64,000 bases of DNA, from contig CANMCF010000018.1 of the NCBI GenBank assembly GCA_947496215.1, forward strand, positions 27,735 through 91,734. The letters are read 5' to 3'. Each line of letters opens with the position of its first letter. The stretch's first letter is position 1. The notes beneath the pieces were generated by a model, which saw only the letters and a list, made by a program, of their open reading frames with translations, was not told the DNA's origin and did not search any database. This document shows, piece by piece, positions 1 to 8,025 of the stretch. This stretch comes from an uncultured Bizionia sp. (lineage in GTDB: Bacteria > Bacteroidota > Bacteroidia > Flavobacteriales > Flavobacteriaceae). The position numbers were made by a program, and so were the translations under genes.

Positions 1-10
1 ATCAACCTTC

Positions 11-1015
11 TCAATTTAAAACCCGAACCAACAACTCCTTCAACAAATCGCCTTGTGGCACGGCATTGGATCCAACTCCTTTGCTTTTCACATCGAATTC
101 TCGTAACGTCGCCACGATACCACTCACCTTTCTCATTGGGAAATTACGGGCAGCAGTTAAATATTCATTTACGAAATATGGATTTACACGCAATGCAGAA
201 GCGACACTTCTAGGTGATTTGTCTGTCATTCCATGCAACTGCAACAATTGAGAAAAGAAATTGAACAACAAGGATACCGTTACAACCATTGGATTGTCCT
301 TAGGGTTATCTGCAAAGTAGTCTACTATTTTAAAGGCTTGGGCATCGTTCCTTGCCCCAATGGCCTTACGCAACTCAAAATTGTTGTAATCCTTGCTAAT
401 CCCTATGTTCTCCTCAATGTGTTCAGGTGTTATCTGTGTATCTTTCGGTAAGACGATTTGCAACTTTTCCAGTTCATTGTTTATCTTACTCAGGTCCGTC
501 CCCAAAAACTCCACCAACATTTGTGATGCTTTCGGAGCAATGCCATAGCCTTTTGCAGACAATACTCTACGAATCCAATCTGGCACTTGGTTATCGTATA
601 GTTTTTTGCTTTCGAAGACAACTCCCATTTTCTTAATGGTCTTATATACTGCTTTACGTTTGTCTATGCTCTTGTATTTATAGCAAATCACCAAAACGGT
701 CGTCGGTTGTGGATTTTTTGCATAGGCATCCAACTTGTCTATGGTACGAGCCAAATCCTGAGCTTCCTTGACTATGACCACTTGCCTTTCAGCCATCATT
801 GGGAAACGCTTCGCATTTCCTACTATATCTTCGATCGTAACATCGCGTCCATACAATACCATTTGATTGAATCCCTTTTCCTCTTCTGCCAAAACAGTAC
901 TCTCTATGAAATCAGAGATCTTATCTATGTAATACGCCTCTTCACCCATCAATAGGTAAATGGGTTTCAGTTTTTTATTCTTTATATCGGTTACCAGTTG
1001 TTTGACTTCGTCCAA
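11..1015 (-). CDS. holA: DNA polymerase III subunit delta
   Basis: This is the clamp-loader delta subunit, which opens the beta sliding clamp during replication. The N-terminal half is the AAA+-like fold typical of HolA: the stretch reading KPIYLLMGEE near the start stands where the P-loop would be and lacks a true Walker A, as in other delta subunits. It is followed by the conserved MMAERQVVIVKEAQDL segment. The C-terminal helical domain carries conserved sequence around NPYFVNEYL. The frame is open back to a GTG at 1051, but family members usually begin at the DEVKQ segment, which here is preceded by TTG at 1015; I prefer that start, without a clear ribosome site. The gene is divergent from the nuclease-domain gene at 1084. 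The product is certain; the exact start is not. Confidence 0.93.
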   Translation of the reverse strand: MDEVKQLVTDIKNKKLKPIYLLMGEEAYYIDKISDFIESTVLAEEEKGFNQMVLYGRDVTIEDIVGNAKRFPMMAERQVVIVKEAQDLARTIDKLDAYAKNPQPTTVLVICYKYKSIDKRKAVYKTIKKMGVVFESKKLYDNQVPDWIRRVLSAKGYGIAPKASQMLVEFLGTDLSKINNELEKLQIVLPKDTQITPEHIEENIGISKDYNNFELRKAIGARNDAQAFKIVDYFADNPKDNPMVVTVSLLFNFFSQLLQLHGMTDKSPRSVASALRVNPYFVNEYLTAARNFPMRKVSGIVATLREFDVKSKGVGSNAVPQGDLLKELLVRVLN

Positions 1016-1071
1016 AATATACTCTGTATTTAATTTTTCTTTTAAAATCACTTAAAGTGACTTTATAATTT

Positions 1072-1079
1072 TAAATTTG
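1072..1079 (+). promoter_or_regulatory. Bacteroidota -7 box (TAAATTTG) before the nuclease-domain gene
   Basis: TAAATTTG matches TAnnTTTG and ends 4 nt before the GTG at 1084. Transcription would start at or next to the start codon, giving a leaderless or nearly leaderless mRNA. No convincing -33 TTG was seen. Confidence 0.45.
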
Positions 1080-1083
1080 TGTA

Positions 1084-1533
1084 GTGCAAAAATTAAATTT
1101 TCCTACATATTCGTTTCGACTCAAAAATAGCGAAAATAAAGTATCTATTTTTGATGTCATTCGTAAAAGATTCATGATTCTACAACCAGAAGAATGGGTG
1201 AGACAACACTGTGTCCACTATTTGATGAATGAGAAGAAATACCCCATTGCTCTCATCAATGTCGAAAAAGAATTAAAAATCAACAATTTAAAGAAACGCT
1301 ATGACATTGTCGTCTTCAATCCCGATGGCAGCATTCATCTAATAATAGAATGCAAAGCACCCAAAATCACCATCGATCAAACGACCTTTGATCAAATAGC
1401 AAGGTATAATTTGGCATTGAATGCAACCTACCTGATGGTGACCAACGGATTAAATCATTATTATTGCATGATGGATTTCGAGGCTGAAAAATATCGATTT
1501 TTGAAAGACATCCCGGAATATGAAACAAATTGA
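1084..1533 (+). CDS. Type I restriction enzyme R-subunit N-terminal-like protein (stand-alone nuclease domain)
   Basis: This 149-aa protein consists almost entirely of the HsdR N-terminal domain. The PD-(D/E)xK nuclease core is visible as the Asp of KKRYDIVVF, then a strand ending in IIECKAP, which supplies the Glu and Lys. The sequence EEWVRQHCVHYL near residue 38 is typical of this stand-alone family. It lacks any helicase or motor domain and there are no hsdM/hsdS genes nearby, so it is not a working restriction system. The family is conserved beside holA in flavobacteria, which hints at a housekeeping DNA role, but the role is unknown. The start is a GTG; homologues begin with the same MQKLNFP-like sequence, which supports it. 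Confidence 0.85.
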   Translation: MQKLNFPTYSFRLKNSENKVSIFDVIRKRFMILQPEEWVRQHCVHYLMNEKKYPIALINVEKELKINNLKKRYDIVVFNPDGSIHLIIECKAPKITIDQTTFDQIARYNLALNATYLMVTNGLNHYYCMMDFEAEKYRFLKDIPEYETN

Positions 1534-1557
1534 CAATTAACTAGAAATTTAAGACCA

Positions 1558-2547
1558 TTGAAACTTGCCATCGTCATACTTAACTGGAATGGAAAAGGGT
1601 TATTGGAAACCTTCTTGCCATCAATTATCAGGCATTCCGAGAATGCCTCCATATATGTTGCAGACAATGCCTCCACGGATGACTCCGTAAACTTTGTCCG
1701 TTCAAGTTTTCCTTCCGTGAAGATCATCCAAAATGTAGAAAATGGTGGCTATGCCAAAGGTTACAACGATGCTTTGAAACATATTGAAGCCGATGTATTT
1801 TGTTTGGTCAACAGTGATATCGAAGTCACTGAAAATTGGCTTCTCCCGATTGTTTCTACTTTTGACTCTGAGGACAACACAGCCATCATCCAACCCAAAA
1901 TACTGGATTACAAAAAAAAGACGCATTTTGAATATGCAGGTGCAGCTGGTGGTTTCATAGATAAATATGGTTACCCCTTTTGCCGTGGTCGTATTTTTGA
2001 TACCATCGAGGAAGATAAAGGACAATACGATGAGAATTCTGAAATATTCTGGGCTTCTGGTGCTTGTTTTTTTATAAGAAGTACAGTTTTCAATGCCTTG
2101 AAAGGTTTTGATGAATCCTTTTTTGCTCATATGGAGGAAATCGATCTATGCTGGAGAGCTCACAATTTGGGATATACCTCCAAATACAATTCAAATTCCA
2201 TCGTATATCATGTAGGAGGAGCCACCTTGAATGCATCCAATCCAAAAAAGACATACCTCAACTTTAGAAATAGTTTATTTACACTCACCAAAAATGCATC
2301 TGGAGGAATCATTTTTCTATTATTTGTTCGGCTGATATTGGATGGGTTGGCTAGTCTAAAATTCTTGATAGTCATGAAACCCATGCACATCTTTGCTATC
2401 TTAAAGGCTCATTTTGGTTTTTACGCACACTTGCCTCGTCTATTGAAAAAAAGAAGATTGTTAAAACAATCCCAAAACTATTACAAGGAAAAATCTATTG
2501 TTTGGTCTTATTACGTAAATAGCAAAAAACTATTTAACCGTTTATAA
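1558..2547 (+). CDS. Family 2 glycosyltransferase
   Basis: This is a cytoplasmic GT-A glycosyltransferase that transfers a sugar from a nucleotide donor to a growing surface glycan, probably a rhamnosyl-type transferase. The start AIVILNWNGKGLL is the classic GT2 nucleotide-binding strand. A YVADNASTDDS segment follows, then VNSDIEV, which carries the metal-binding Asp motif. Further on come the acceptor-side sequence FWASGACFFIRS and the GFDESFFAHMEEIDLCWR block that holds the catalytic acidic residues. The C-terminal hydrophobic stretch (about residues 235-290) may be a membrane anchor. The start is TTG at 1558, chosen because homologues begin directly with KLAIVILNWNG. It lies 24 nt after the preceding gene and may be cotranscribed with it. 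Confidence 0.9.
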   Translation: MKLAIVILNWNGKGLLETFLPSIIRHSENASIYVADNASTDDSVNFVRSSFPSVKIIQNVENGGYAKGYNDALKHIEADVFCLVNSDIEVTENWLLPIVSTFDSEDNTAIIQPKILDYKKKTHFEYAGAAGGFIDKYGYPFCRGRIFDTIEEDKGQYDENSEIFWASGACFFIRSTVFNALKGFDESFFAHMEEIDLCWRAHNLGYTSKYNSNSIVYHVGGATLNASNPKKTYLNFRNSLFTLTKNASGGIIFLLFVRLILDGLASLKFLIVMKPMHIFAILKAHFGFYAHLPRLLKKRRLLKQSQNYYKEKSIVWSYYVNSKKLFNRL

Positions 2548-2597
2548 GTGTTTAGCAAAAATTTTGTTAATCCTTATTTTAACATTTTAATTTTCTA

Positions 2598-2605
2598 TAC
2601 TTTTG
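2598..2605 (+). promoter_or_regulatory. -7 box (TACTTTTG) of the OmpA lipoprotein gene
   Basis: TACTTTTG fits TAnnTTTG and ends 35 nt before the ATG at 2641, predicting a 5' leader of about 30 nt. No well-spaced TTG was found upstream. Confidence 0.45.
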
Positions 2606-2640
2606 ATCTGTTAAGATTTAATTTTATTCAATAACCAATT

Positions 2641-3495
2641 ATGAAGAAATTTGTATTATTAGGTGCAGTCGCACTATTAACTTTAGGTTCTTGTGTTTCA
2701 AAGAAGGACTTTTTAGCCTTGGAGGAAAAACATAAAAATACTCAGGATTTATTAAATTCTGCAACGATAAAGCTAAACAAGTGTTTGGCAGATGAAGCAG
2801 CTTCTGTTGCTAGAGGAAAGGAATTGGAAGCCCGATTGGCAGATTTGAAAAAAACGAATCAAGACCTGATTCAATCCTCAAAGGATATGACCGTCTTGAC
2901 CACAAAAGGGGCAGAAAACTTAGAGAAGTCCTTAGAGAGCCTTAAAGAGAAAGACTTAAAGATAACACGCTTGCAAGATGCATTGACCAAAAAAGATAGT
3001 GTGACTTTGGCTTTGGTGACCAGTCTTAAAAAAGAAGTTGGCTTAAACGATCCAGACATAGAAATCAATGTTGAAAAGAGTGTCGTTTTCATTTCACTTT
3101 CCGATAAACTGCTATTTAAGAGTGGAAGCTACAACATTACATCAAGAGCTACGGAAATATTAGGAAAAGTAGCCACGGTAATTAACAGCAAGCCCGATTT
3201 TGAAGCAATGATAGAAGGACACACAGATAATGTCCCTTACAAAAAAGGAGTATTGATAGACAATTGGGATTTAAGTGTAAAACGTAGCACTTCCATTGTT
3301 AGGGCTTTACAAGATCTAGGTGTGAATCCGGCTCAGTTGATAGCTGCCGGTCGTGCAGACCACATACCACTGGTAAAAAATGATACTGCTGAAAATCGCG
3401 CAACAAATCGTCGTACAAAGATTATGATCTTACCGAAGATCGATCAATTCTACGATATGATAGAAAGTGAAATGAAATCTCTCTCCGAAGAGTAA
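2641..3495 (+). CDS. OmpA-family lipoprotein with coiled coil
   Basis: This is a probable outer-membrane lipoprotein that ties the membrane to peptidoglycan. It starts with a lipoprotein signal whose lipobox is LGSC, with the lipidated Cys at residue 18. Residues about 25-125 are charged heptad-like sequence, probably a long coiled coil. Residues about 145-280 form an OmpA C-terminal peptidoglycan-binding domain, recognised by IEGHTDNVPY and the NRATNRRTKIMI end motif, which contribute the diaminopimelate-binding Asp and Arg. It stands alone between a promoter at 2598 and a hairpin terminator at 3519. This is a single-copy housekeeping type in Flavobacteriia. Confidence 0.9.
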   Translation: MKKFVLLGAVALLTLGSCVSKKDFLALEEKHKNTQDLLNSATIKLNKCLADEAASVARGKELEARLADLKKTNQDLIQSSKDMTVLTTKGAENLEKSLESLKEKDLKITRLQDALTKKDSVTLALVTSLKKEVGLNDPDIEINVEKSVVFISLSDKLLFKSGSYNITSRATEILGKVATVINSKPDFEAMIEGHTDNVPYKKGVLIDNWDLSVKRSTSIVRALQDLGVNPAQLIAAGRADHIPLVKNDTAENRATNRRTKIMILPKIDQFYDMIESEMKSLSEE

Positions 3496-3518
3496 CAACC
3501 ATAAAAACAGCAACCTAT

Positions 3519-3560
3519 AAAGCGTCTCGTCATCATTGGATAACAAGACGCTTTATTTTT
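3519..3560 (+). terminator. Rho-independent terminator after the OmpA lipoprotein gene
   Basis: AAAGCGTCT pairs with AGACGCTTT across an 18-nt loop and is followed by ATTTTTG. It is placed 24 nt after the stop codon. Confidence 0.8.
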
Positions 3561-3647
3561 GTTTATAATCATTTTAAATACTAAATTTATATTCATTGAC
3601 AAACGAAGACAGTCTCCCTTTTTGAAAATCCAAAAAATGGAATTAAC

Positions 3648-4985
3648 ATGAAAAAAACAGTATTGGCGTTAGGGCTCCTCATATCCTTGTCGTGTGCAAA
3701 CGAACCTTATTATGAAGATGTCTCCGATATTGATTTGACTCTTTTATCTATAATAGATGTTACTTCCAACGGACAAGGTGTTGATTTTTTCCTACTGCCA
3801 AATTCAACAGATTTCTCAAATATCCCTCAAGATCCTCTAAACCCTTTAAATGCAGCAAAGGTTAATCTAGGAAGACTGTTGCTCCATGAAACGGCAACTG
3901 GAGGCAACCCAAAAATGACCGAAGTCATTGAAACCTATTCTTGTGCCAGTTGTCACCCAGTGGCTTCCGGATTTTATTCCGGCAATCTTCAAGGTATAGG
4001 AGAAGGTGGCGTTGGTTTCGGTTTACAAGGAGAAGATAGGCAAATTAATCAAGGTATGCCGATAGATTCCGTGGACATAATTCCCATAAAGGTACCAACC
4101 CTTTTAAATACTGCCTATCAAGATGTGATGCTTTGGAATGGCTCTTTGGGTGCCACTGGAATAAATGCTCCATTCGTTGCCCAAAATGCAAACGACATTC
4201 CAGAAAACCTATTAGGGTACCAAGGACTGGAAACTCAGGGCATAGTTGGACAAAACGCTCACCGATTAAAAATAGATGAAGACTTTGCCACTGCTTATGG
4301 CTACAAGGACATGTTCGATGATGCTTTTCCTGATTTCCCTGAAAGTTCACGTTATTCCCAAACTACAGGCGGTTTGGCGATAGCTGCATACAATAGAACT
4401 ATCTTAGCCAACAAATCTCCTTGGCAAGATTGGTTGAAAGGCCAATATCATGCCATGTCCAATCAAGAAAAACGTGGAGCCATTTTGTTTTTGGACAAAG
4501 CCAATTGCGTGAATTGCCACACAGGGCCTGCTTTGAAATCCAATACGTTCTATGCATTGGGTTTAGGTGATATGGACCAGAGCAATGGAGTTGTAATCAA
4601 TCAAGAGCAATTTGAAGAGATAAAGAAAGGGAGGGGTGGATTCACCAACGATCCAAATGATGACTATAAATTTAAAGTGCCCAACCTTTATAACCTAAAA
4701 AGCAATTTGTTTTATGGCCACGGCAGCACCTTCAATTCTTTGAATGACATCATCACCTATATTGTTTCTGGTGAAAAGGAAAACCTTAGTGTTCCAGATT
4801 CCCAATTAGCAGAAGACTTTATCGATTTGAATTTATCTCAGCAAGAAATAGGCGATCTGGTAGCCTTTGTCGAAAATGCCCTTTACGACCCAAATCTTGA
4901 ACGCTATGCTCCAAATGAAGTTCTTTCTGGGAATTGTATTCCCAACGGAGACCTACAATCACAAATAGACTTGGATTGCAATTGA
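3648..4985 (+). CDS. Di-haem cytochrome c peroxidase / MauG-family lipoprotein
   Basis: This is a periplasmic or surface-lipidated di-haem c-type cytochrome of the bacterial cytochrome c peroxidase/MauG family, which reduces peroxide or oxidises a partner protein. Two CXXCH haem sites are visible: CASCH at residues 99-103 and CVNCH at residues 287-291, with the spacing usual for the family. The leader ends in LSC (a lipobox-like Cys at about residue 16). The region VPTLLNTAYQDVMLWNGS is the characteristic segment between the two haem domains. Length (445 aa) is normal for the lipoprotein subtype in Bacteroidota. There is no obvious partner cytochrome next door; the following gene is convergent. 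Confidence 0.9.
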   Translation: MKKTVLALGLLISLSCANEPYYEDVSDIDLTLLSIIDVTSNGQGVDFFLLPNSTDFSNIPQDPLNPLNAAKVNLGRLLLHETATGGNPKMTEVIETYSCASCHPVASGFYSGNLQGIGEGGVGFGLQGEDRQINQGMPIDSVDIIPIKVPTLLNTAYQDVMLWNGSLGATGINAPFVAQNANDIPENLLGYQGLETQGIVGQNAHRLKIDEDFATAYGYKDMFDDAFPDFPESSRYSQTTGGLAIAAYNRTILANKSPWQDWLKGQYHAMSNQEKRGAILFLDKANCVNCHTGPALKSNTFYALGLGDMDQSNGVVINQEQFEEIKKGRGGFTNDPNDDYKFKVPNLYNLKSNLFYGHGSTFNSLNDIITYIVSGEKENLSVPDSQLAEDFIDLNLSQQEIGDLVAFVENALYDPNLERYAPNEVLSGNCIPNGDLQSQIDLDCN

Positions 4986-5034
4986 ATTAACAAGCCATGG
5001 AATAGTCTATAGGAGTTTACAGGAAGATTAAGTA

Positions 5035-5655
5035 TTAGAATATTTCCAAACTTCCTTTTCCTTCTCTAATGACCACTGGTTCGTTTTCAGACAAATCTAT
5101 GATGGTTGAAGCTTCATTGTCACCATAACCTCCATCGATCACCAAATCGACGAGGTTGTCCCATTTTTCCAAAATCAACTCAGGATCTGTGGTATATTCC
5201 AAAATGGTATCCTCATCTCGGATGGATGTCGAAACGATAGGATTACCTAGTTCCTTGACAATTTCCAAAGCAATGTTATTATTGGGAACACGTATACCTA
5301 CTTCCTTTTTCTTTTTGAAAACGGAAGGCAACGATTTGGATCCTGGCAATATAAAGGTATATGGCCCTGGCAATGCTCTCTTTAAGATTTTAAAGGTAGA
5401 TGTGTCTATCTGCTTTACGTAGTCACTTAAGTGGCTTAGGTCGTGACAAATAAAAGACAATTTGGCTTTTTCCACCTTTACGCCCTTTATTCGAGCTATG
5501 CGCTCCAAAGCCTTATTGTTCGTAATATCGCAACCTAGACCATAAACGGTATCTGTTGGGTATATTATCAATCCTCCTTTTTTAAGCACATCCACTACAC
5601 GCTTAATTTCTTTGGGATTAGGATTGTCTTCGTATATTCTGATAAACTCTGCCAA
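5035..5655 (-). CDS. L-threonylcarbamoyladenylate synthase family protein (Sua5/YciO/YrdC)
   Basis: Members make threonylcarbamoyl-AMP from threonine, bicarbonate and ATP for the t6A37 modification of ANN-decoding tRNAs. The YrdC fold is clear: KKGGLIIYPTDTVYGLGCD near the start, then a KRAxPGPYTFILP-type loop, and VGIRVPNN and GNPIVSTSI later on. Sequence features are closer to the YciO branch, so direct participation in t6A synthesis is likely but not proven. The frame is open to an ATG at 5754. However, a perfect TAGTTTTG promoter box lies inside it at 5673-5680, and homologues begin with AEFIRIYEDNPNP. I therefore take the TTG at 5655 as the start (206 aa). Confidence 0.85.
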   Translation of the reverse strand: MAEFIRIYEDNPNPKEIKRVVDVLKKGGLIIYPTDTVYGLGCDITNNKALERIARIKGVKVEKAKLSFICHDLSHLSDYVKQIDTSTFKILKRALPGPYTFILPGSKSLPSVFKKKKEVGIRVPNNNIALEIVKELGNPIVSTSIRDEDTILEYTTDPELILEKWDNLVDLVIDGGYGDNEASTIIDLSENEPVVIREGKGSLEIF

Positions 5656-5672
5656 ACTAATTGCTTTAAATA

Positions 5673-5680
5673 CAAAACTA
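5673..5680 (-). promoter_or_regulatory. -7 box (TAGTTTTG) of the YrdC gene
   Basis: Reading the minus strand, TAGTTTTG fits TAnnTTTG and lies 17 nt before TTG 5655. It decides the start, because the longer reading frame would begin upstream of the transcript. Confidence 0.55.
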
Positions 5681-5926
5681 TATATTTTAATCGAGAGCTT
5701 CTCTTTTATTTCATTATTCTTTTCTGAAGGAGTCCTTTCTACGAGAAATCTCATTTGTCAACAACATTCATTCAATATGTCAAGCCATAATTTTTCACAA
5801 CATCAATTTTGGCCTTTTAATTACTCACTGTCAATTCAATATGAATACCAAACAACTAATTATCAATAATATTCGTATATTACAAATAGAGAAACAACAA
5901 ATTTATATACTCGAACATATGTAGGC

Positions 5927-5955
5927 TTGACCATAATAATTACCTTATAGTTTCG
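5927..5955 (+). promoter_or_regulatory. Promoter TTG-N18-TAGTTTCG of the esterase gene
   Basis: A -33 TTG at 5927-5929 and a -7 TAGTTTCG at 5948-5955 (one mismatch to TAnnTTTG), 18 bp apart, precede the ATG at 5979. Confidence 0.5.
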
Positions 5956-5978
5956 TTTACACAGTAAATACGCACCAT

Positions 5979-6842
5979 ATGTTAAAGTCTACAAAACTTA
6001 TCTTGATTGCCCTGTTTTTGTCTATTGCCATTTTCAGCTGCAGCAATGAAGAAGTCAACATCCCTGAAGCTATTGTAGAATCTACTGAATATTGGGAGCA
6101 ACTCAATGTCTCATATGGCAATGACCCTGAGCAAATTTATGACATTTACCTTCCGGAAGACAGAACCATGGATACCAAAGTAATTATTTTGGTTCATGGA
6201 GGCGGTTGGACATCTGGAGATAAAAATGACATGAATGGTTTCAAAGACATCATTCGACAGGATTTACCGGATTATGTCATTGTAAACATCAATTATAGGC
6301 TTGCAGATGAGGACAACCACGCGTACCCGATGCAAATCAATGACATCACAGCCGTAATAGACCATTTAAAAACCAATGGAAGTGACTATATCATATCTGA
6401 TGACTTTGGCTTTATAGGTATAAGTGCTGGTGCTCACTTATCCATGCTATGGAGTTATGCTTTCGATACCAATAACGACATAGGTATGGTATGCAGCATC
6501 GTAGGACCTACCAATTTTACAGATCCAGCCTATTTAAACAATGTAGATCCCGAAGTCCAGATGCTAATAGACGCACTGGGTCTAGATGCAAGTACTTCTT
6601 TTTTGGAAGAAATAAGCCCTTTGCATCAGGTTACTGCTTCAGCACCACCTTCCATATTGTTTTACGGCGGAACAGATCCTTTGGTACCCACGACACAAGG
6701 TACTGCTTTAGATGAAAAATTAACAACTCTAGACGTTACGCATCAGTTTACATTATACCCCAACGAAGGACATGGTTGGGTCGGATTGAACTTGATGGAT
6801 ACTTGGAACAAGTTGAAGGTGTTTATCTCAATTCATTTATAA
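5979..6842 (+). CDS. Alpha/beta hydrolase lipoprotein (esterase/lipase, BD-FAE-like)
   Basis: This is a secreted lipidated esterase of the hormone-sensitive-lipase/carboxylesterase group. The signal peptide ends at FSCS, with a lipobox Cys near residue 21. The oxyanion-hole motif VHGGGWTSGD, the nucleophile elbow GISAGAH (Ser) and the late segments GGTDPLV (Asp) and NEGHGW (His) supply a complete catalytic triad in the expected order. The substrate is unknown; relatives deacetylate or deacylate plant or algal polysaccharides, but no polysaccharide-utilisation genes adjoin it. It is monocistronic, with its own promoter at 5927-5955, and is followed by the decayed mobile-element region. Confidence 0.88.
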   Translation: MLKSTKLILIALFLSIAIFSCSNEEVNIPEAIVESTEYWEQLNVSYGNDPEQIYDIYLPEDRTMDTKVIILVHGGGWTSGDKNDMNGFKDIIRQDLPDYVIVNINYRLADEDNHAYPMQINDITAVIDHLKTNGSDYIISDDFGFIGISAGAHLSMLWSYAFDTNNDIGMVCSIVGPTNFTDPAYLNNVDPEVQMLIDALGLDASTSFLEEISPLHQVTASAPPSILFYGGTDPLVPTTQGTALDEKLTTLDVTHQFTLYPNEGHGWVGLNLMDTWNKLKVFISIHL

Positions 6843-6917
6843 TTTTTGGTCTTTAAATTCAGTTGTTTGAACTCTGAATACGTCACTTATATTTTCTATC
6901 CTGTAATTTGATCAAAT

Positions 6918-7015
6918 AAAAGATGACAACCAACACCTCTAGCCCTTCTTATTATTCTCTTTCGGGGCAAAACATATGACAAATTCGAAAGACAACTACC
7001 AAATTAGTCGTGTAA
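6918..7015. repeat. Imperfect direct repeat, left copy
   Basis: This 98-nt stretch aligns over its whole length with 12437-12534. Shared blocks include CAACCAA, CCCTT, CAAAA, AACTA and AGTCGTGT in the same order and nearly the same spacing. The two copies bracket the IS fossils and the large T9SS protein gene. Confidence 0.6.
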
Positions 7016-7265
7016 TGCGAAGCTAAAAGACAACAAAGTCCACAGTATGAATTGACAAACCTGCGTCACAAAATAACATAGACGAATGCAGCAATAGATA
7101 TCACATTTATAGCTAGTGCTAGGATTTTACACCAATTAAGTATTTAGCAGCTCCTTAAATTTAGATTAGCTTACTGATTTACAATAAACTAAATCTATTT
7201 TTCTTCCATATTGATGTTTTCAATTGCAAGGTGTTTAGTAGATTTAGGTTTAAACCTTGCAATCT

Positions 7266-7518
7266 ATGATTGGAAAAATCGCAAATCAAAATCAAGAGGA
7301 TTTATTCAAACCCCTACTGACAGAAGACTTTATGAATTGGTTCTTTTATCAGAGAATAGATTTATTTTGATAAGTTCTTTGGTGGTTTATATTCAACTAT
7401 AGGGCAGCCTGCGATGTCTATACGATTAATGGTTGTAAGTTTAATCTTAAAACGGATTTATAATTTGGGAGATGAAACTCTTTGTGAAGCTTGGATAAGA
7501 GGTTCCTATAGACAATAA
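7266..7518 (+). pseudogene. Fossil IS5/DUF772-type transposase, N-terminal part, frameshifted
   Basis: Three reading frames must be joined to read a transposase N-terminus. From the ATG at 7266 one frame gives an MIGKIANQNQEDLFKPLLT-like start. A second gives YELVLLSEN. The third, from about 7360, gives YFDKFFGGLYSTIGQPAM, then IRLMVVSLILKRIYNLGDE and TLCEAWI, ending at a TAA at 7516-7518. These are the conserved DUF772 N-terminal blocks of Bacteroidota IS5-family transposases, with GQP-PIRLMVG and YNLGDET the best landmarks. The catalytic DDE domain is absent. It has at least two frameshifts and an in-frame stop, so it is long dead. Confidence 0.75.
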
Positions 7519-7810
7519 TAAGACTGTTGCAAAACCAACATCTATTACAGTTTTTATTTCTAATTTGAGATTTCTGGTTTAAATTTTAGTTTTTCTGATG
7601 ATTTCAAGGAGTATAAAGCTATTTTAAGATTCATTCCTCCTTAATTTTCACAATTGAACTCAATTACCCATGAACTTCGATACAAATTGTAGCATATGGC
7701 CTCCATAATCGTATATATAATCTACCAAAGTTGGGTGAGATATTAATTCCATAAACAAAAGATAATATGAATTAAGAAATTTTCAAACTCCATACAGCTG
7801 TCTTAATATT

Positions 7811-7945
7811 GAAAAGAAATGGACGGCTCCACTTCATAATTGGAGTTTAACCGTTCAACAGCTTTACATTAAATTTGGGGATAGAATTCAACTAGATTTA
7901 GCAACCAGTTCTCTTGGGGCTACTGAAACATCAGACAGAGTTTAA
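7811..7945 (+). pseudogene. Fossil IS256-type transposase C-terminus
   Basis: One frame reads EKKWTAPLHNWSLTVQQLYI followed by KFGDRIQLD before a TAA at 7943-7945. The pattern KKWT-P-NW-L-QL-I-F-R is the conserved C-terminal tail of IS256-family (mutator) transposases. The upstream sequence in this frame has stops, so only the end of the element survives, or the rest has decayed past recognition. It lies about 290 nt after the IS5-type fossil, suggesting a former insertion hotspot. Confidence 0.6.
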
Positions 7946-8025
7946 TTTACATCCCCATGAAAAGAGGTTGCCATAAAATGACAACCTCTATATTACAGGA
8001 ATCTCTATACTAAATAATTCTTGAA

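Larger units (their letters stand above)
5656..5978. other. Intergenic region between divergent YrdC and esterase genes
   Basis: This stretch holds the minus-strand -7 box for the YrdC gene (5673-5680) and the plus-strand promoter of the esterase gene (5927-5955). Between them is AT-rich sequence in which I see no gene or repeat. Confidence 0.6.
6843..8025. other. 1.2-kb non-coding region with decayed transposase remains
   Basis: No intact gene is present. The stretch contains one half of an imperfect 98-bp direct repeat (6918-7015), a fossil DUF772-type transposase (7266-7518) and a fossil IS256-type transposase tail (7811-7945). The rest is AT-rich sequence without readable homology. An AGACTGTTGCAAAA sequence near 7528 resembles the terminal repeat of some Bacteroidota IS5-type elements, but I could not pair it with a left end. 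Confidence 0.6.

Noticed and set aside
56..71. TGGCAC-like sigma-54 element
   Set aside because: Spacing between TGGCAC and TTG is 4, not 5, and it lies inside the holA coding region.
7211..7402. 63-codon open frame on the plus strand
   Set aside because: Part of the frameshifted IS5-type transposase fossil; no ribosome site and its frame covers only one of three broken pieces.
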